Origin: Synechococcales cyanobacterium PMM_0073
GTDB taxonomy: Bacteria > Cyanobacteriota > Cyanobacteriia > Elainellales > Elainellaceae
Length of the DNA stretch: 16,352 nucleotides
Direction of reading: 5' to 3'
Assembly: GCA_949127695.1 (NCBI GenBank)
Contig: CASBQH010000514.1
Coordinates: forward strand, 1 to 16,352
Shown one piece after another: positions 14,871 through 16,352 of the stretch (position 1 is the first letter of the stretch; each line of letters begins with the position of its first letter). A model generated the notes under the pieces. It made no database searches and was not told where the DNA came from. It saw nothing but the letters and a program-made list of their open reading frames with translations. A program made the translations under genes and the position numbers.

Positions 14871-15129
14871 GTTGAGGAACTTGTGAGGATGTGGCTCGGT
14901 GAGGATGTGGCTCGGTGGAGATGCCATCTCAATAAGAGAGTGTTTGTAAATCATTATTTACAAAGCCTGAAACTGTTATGCAGCCTAGGCTTTAATGCCC
15001 AGAGAGCACCTATCACATGGACATCCCAGATCGCTGAGATGCCTGACTAGATAAGCAGTTTGGGGGATGTTAATTTCTATTTACAAACATACTCTAAACC
15101 TCTAGCTCGTTCTTCACAAGTTCCTCAAC
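14871..15129. mobile_element. Candidate non-autonomous element (MITE-like) with nested inverted repeats
   Basis: GTTGAGGAACTTGTGA (14871-14886) is an exact reverse complement of TCACAAGTTCCTCAAC (15114-15129). Nested inside, AGAGTGTTTGTAAAT (14937-14951) matches the reverse complement of ATTTACAAACATACTCT (15079-15095) except for a two-base gap. The left inner arm also forms a perfect 9-bp hairpin, TTTGTAAAT-CATT-ATTTACAAA (14943-14964). No ORF of useful length lies between the arms. Two nested inverted pairs in 259 bp of non-coding DNA suggest a small mobile element, or the inner 159 bp alone as the element. I found no target-site duplication on either pair. This accounts for most of the gene-free stretch 14745-15216. 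Confidence 0.45.
14883..14914. repeat. 16-bp tandem duplication
   Basis: GTGAGGATGTGGCTCG is present twice in a row (14883-14898 and 14899-14914), with the next bases GTGGAGATG starting a diverged third copy. It begins inside the left arm of the larger inverted repeat. Confidence 0.9.
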
Positions 15130-15216
15130 TTGTTTATTCACAATTGAACTATGCCTCAATCAGATAGGGGCAGAACAGCCAGAGACGATTGCAAGACCGC
15201 TTCACCCGGAGGACTT

Positions 15217-15762
15217 ATGTTTCACAAAATTTTGGTTGCCCTCGATCACTCCAGCCAACAGCCTGCTGTCTTTCAGGCAGCGCTGACGCTTGCAAAAGCA
15301 ATGAAGGCTCAATTGCTATTGCTGCATGTGCTGGCTCCAGAGGAGATGGAAGTGCTGTTGCCCTCGCTCTATCCCTATTCACCGACCGTCTCTCAAGGGA
15401 TGATTGAGCTCTACAATCAGCAGCGTGAAGAATTGCAAAATCGCGGTTTGACCTTGCTGAAGGCGCTAGAAGCCGAAGCAGAGGCAGCAGGGGTGACAAC
15501 CGAGTTTACGCAGAATCTGGGCAGTCCAGGGCAGGTCATCTGTGCGCTGGCTCGCAGCTATAAGGCAGATGCGATTGTGATGGGTCGCAGAGGCTATTCC
15601 GGCATGGGTGAACTGGTGCTAGGCAGCGTCAGCAACTATGTGCTGCATCATGCGCCTTGTTCCGTGGTGGTGATTCAGGGGCAAGCTAGCCCTGAATTGG
15701 CTGCACCCGAATCACGGCCAGATCTGGAAGCTACATCAGTTCCTGAAGCTGTAGCTCAATGA
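15217..15762 (+). CDS. Universal stress protein (UspA family)
   Basis: 181 aa from the ATG at 15217, chosen over 15151 because GGAGG (15208-15212) lies just before it and MFHKILVALDHS is the usual family start. The Rossmann-like domain shows the first strand with the acidic residue D10 of the ATP-binding site, and the glycine-rich loop GRRGYSGMGELVLGS, matching the G-2x-G-9x-G-(S/T) signature of ATP-binding members, followed by the last strand PCSVVVIQ. Residues ~155-181 are a Pro/Glu/Ala-rich tail without domain character. Single-domain Usp proteins bind ATP and act in stress survival; the specific trigger here cannot be read from the sequence. The candidate mobile element lies directly upstream, and no clear promoter stands between them. 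Confidence 0.92.
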   Translation: MFHKILVALDHSSQQPAVFQAALTLAKAMKAQLLLLHVLAPEEMEVLLPSLYPYSPTVSQGMIELYNQQREELQNRGLTLLKALEAEAEAAGVTTEFTQNLGSPGQVICALARSYKADAIVMGRRGYSGMGELVLGSVSNYVLHHAPCSVVVIQGQASPELAAPESRPDLEATSVPEAVAQ

Positions 15763-15774
15763 ATTGGCAAGGGC

Positions 15775-15858
15775 ATGGATGTCGTGGAGTTGGTGACGGA
15801 GCAAGCGGTTCGGCGGCCAGAGATTTCTAGCCAACTGGTAGGAGCCAAATTACTATGA
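15775..15858 (+). CDS. Possible 27-aa leader ORF overlapping the next start
   Basis: ATG 15775 opens a 27-codon frame (MDVVELVTEQAVRRPEISS...) whose TGA overlaps the ATG of the membrane protein (ATGA, 15855-15858). AAGGGC lies just before the ATG. The overlap could couple translation, but the frame is short enough to be chance, and the membrane gene also has its own AGGAG. Confidence 0.25.
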   Translation: MDVVELVTEQAVRRPEISSQLVGAKLL

Positions 15859-16298
15859 GAGTCAGTCATCGAGAGAAGATCATCACGCTGTGGGGCGTGT
15901 TTCTACTCGGAACTCTATTTCACACCCAGCTTGCCTTAATGCCGCTGTTTCACAACCAAAGCGTGGCGATTCATGATATTCACGAAATAGGGAATATTGC
16001 CTGGATCTTGTGGCTGATGCTGGGCTTTTTCACATTGCCCATGATGGCTATGGTTGCGGCACTATTCAATTACTCAAAACGTTATCGAACGCTTCACTTT
16101 GGTATTACAGTTTTCTATTCAGGATTAAATCTATTGCATATTTTGGCTGATTTAGCTGTAAAACCAGTTGCCTGGTATCAAATTGCTCTGATGGTTTTAC
16201 TATTCCTGATTGGGCTTTTACTCAACTTGGTTTCTTTTCAGTGGATGCAAGAACGGCACAGCAGCAAGCTGTTGCAGGAGCGCCAGATGACTTTATGA
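15855..16298 (+). CDS. Four-helix integral membrane protein, unknown function
   Basis: 147 aa. Hydrophobic segments lie at about residues 10-30 (TLWGVFLLGTLFHTQLALMPL), 47-70 (IAWILWLMLGFFTLPMMAMVAAL), 82-98 (FGITVFYSGLNLLHILA) and 106-128 (WYQIALMVLLFLIGLLLNLVSF), so four membrane helices with a basic N-terminus and a charged C-terminus (QERHSSKLLQERQ). Conserved-looking His residues fall in or near helices 1-3 (FHTQ, IHDIHEIGN, LLHILAD), which would allow a metal or heme site, but this is a guess. The ATG 15855 follows TAGGAG (15839-15844) by ten bases. It lies 92 bases after the UspA gene on the same strand and may be co-transcribed with it. I do not recognise a named family. Confidence 0.72.
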   Translation: MRVSHREKIITLWGVFLLGTLFHTQLALMPLFHNQSVAIHDIHEIGNIAWILWLMLGFFTLPMMAMVAALFNYSKRYRTLHFGITVFYSGLNLLHILADLAVKPVAWYQIALMVLLFLIGLLLNLVSFQWMQERHSSKLLQERQMTL

Positions 16299-16352
16299 TC
16301 TATGATTCCGTTGATCTAATTTTTCTGGGTCACATACCCCGCAGCTTGCTGC

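Noticed and set aside
16299..16352. Right-edge bases as the end of another mobile element
   Set aside because: The sequence felt IS-like on the minus strand, but 54 bases give no ORF or terminal repeat that can be supported.

Overview
The window looks like chromosomal DNA of a filamentous or Leptolyngbya-like cyanobacterium. The evidence is a fused PyrF-PyrE protein in the cyanobacterial order, a patatin/DUF3376-type protein, a long pentapeptide-repeat protein, a Uma2-family fragment, very large PAS-rich hybrid kinases, an HLR1-like (RpaB) promoter site, one exact HIP1 octamer (GCGATCGC, 11822-11829) and an IS630-type transposase remnant. I infer the phylum with good confidence; the genus is a guess.

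Left third (1-5319), mostly housekeeping and stress genes. The C-terminal part of a patatin-like (DUF3376) membrane-anchored protein enters from the left edge (+). It converges with pyrFE (-), the last two steps of UMP synthesis in one polypeptide. Diverging from pyrFE is a short + strand unit: an HLR1-like promoter, a 48-aa small protein not described before in this window, and a 184-aa pentapeptide-repeat protein. A glutathione S-transferase of the YfcG/Ure2p type (-) converges on that unit across an inverted-repeat region.

Middle (5565-7464). A CapA-family metallophosphatase-like lipoprotein (-) has its start embedded in a 15-bp tandem array in which every unit carries an ATG. Diverging from it is a Uma2-family gene that has lost its catalytic half and contains a perfect 22-bp inverted repeat.

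Signalling block (7523-13584, -). Two kinases are translationally coupled through an ATGA overlap: a histidine kinase and a 1690-aa hybrid kinase (REC - eight PAS - HisKA/HATPase - REC - C-terminal tail). They probably form one phosphorelay. The first kinase has been cut off just upstream of its phospho-accepting helix by an IS630 transposase remnant lying in the opposite orientation, so its sensor region and native promoter are gone. A second, unidentified open frame (possibly another transposase tail) follows the IS630 fragment.

Right end (14071-16352). Two small proteins (84 and 59 aa, -) are followed by a 470-bp non-coding stretch with nested inverted repeats that looks like a small non-autonomous mobile element. 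After it come a universal stress protein (+) and a four-helix membrane protein (+) preceded by a tiny overlapping ORF. Short tandem repeats of 12-16 bp occur at four separate places in the window, including inside pyrFE and at the capA start.
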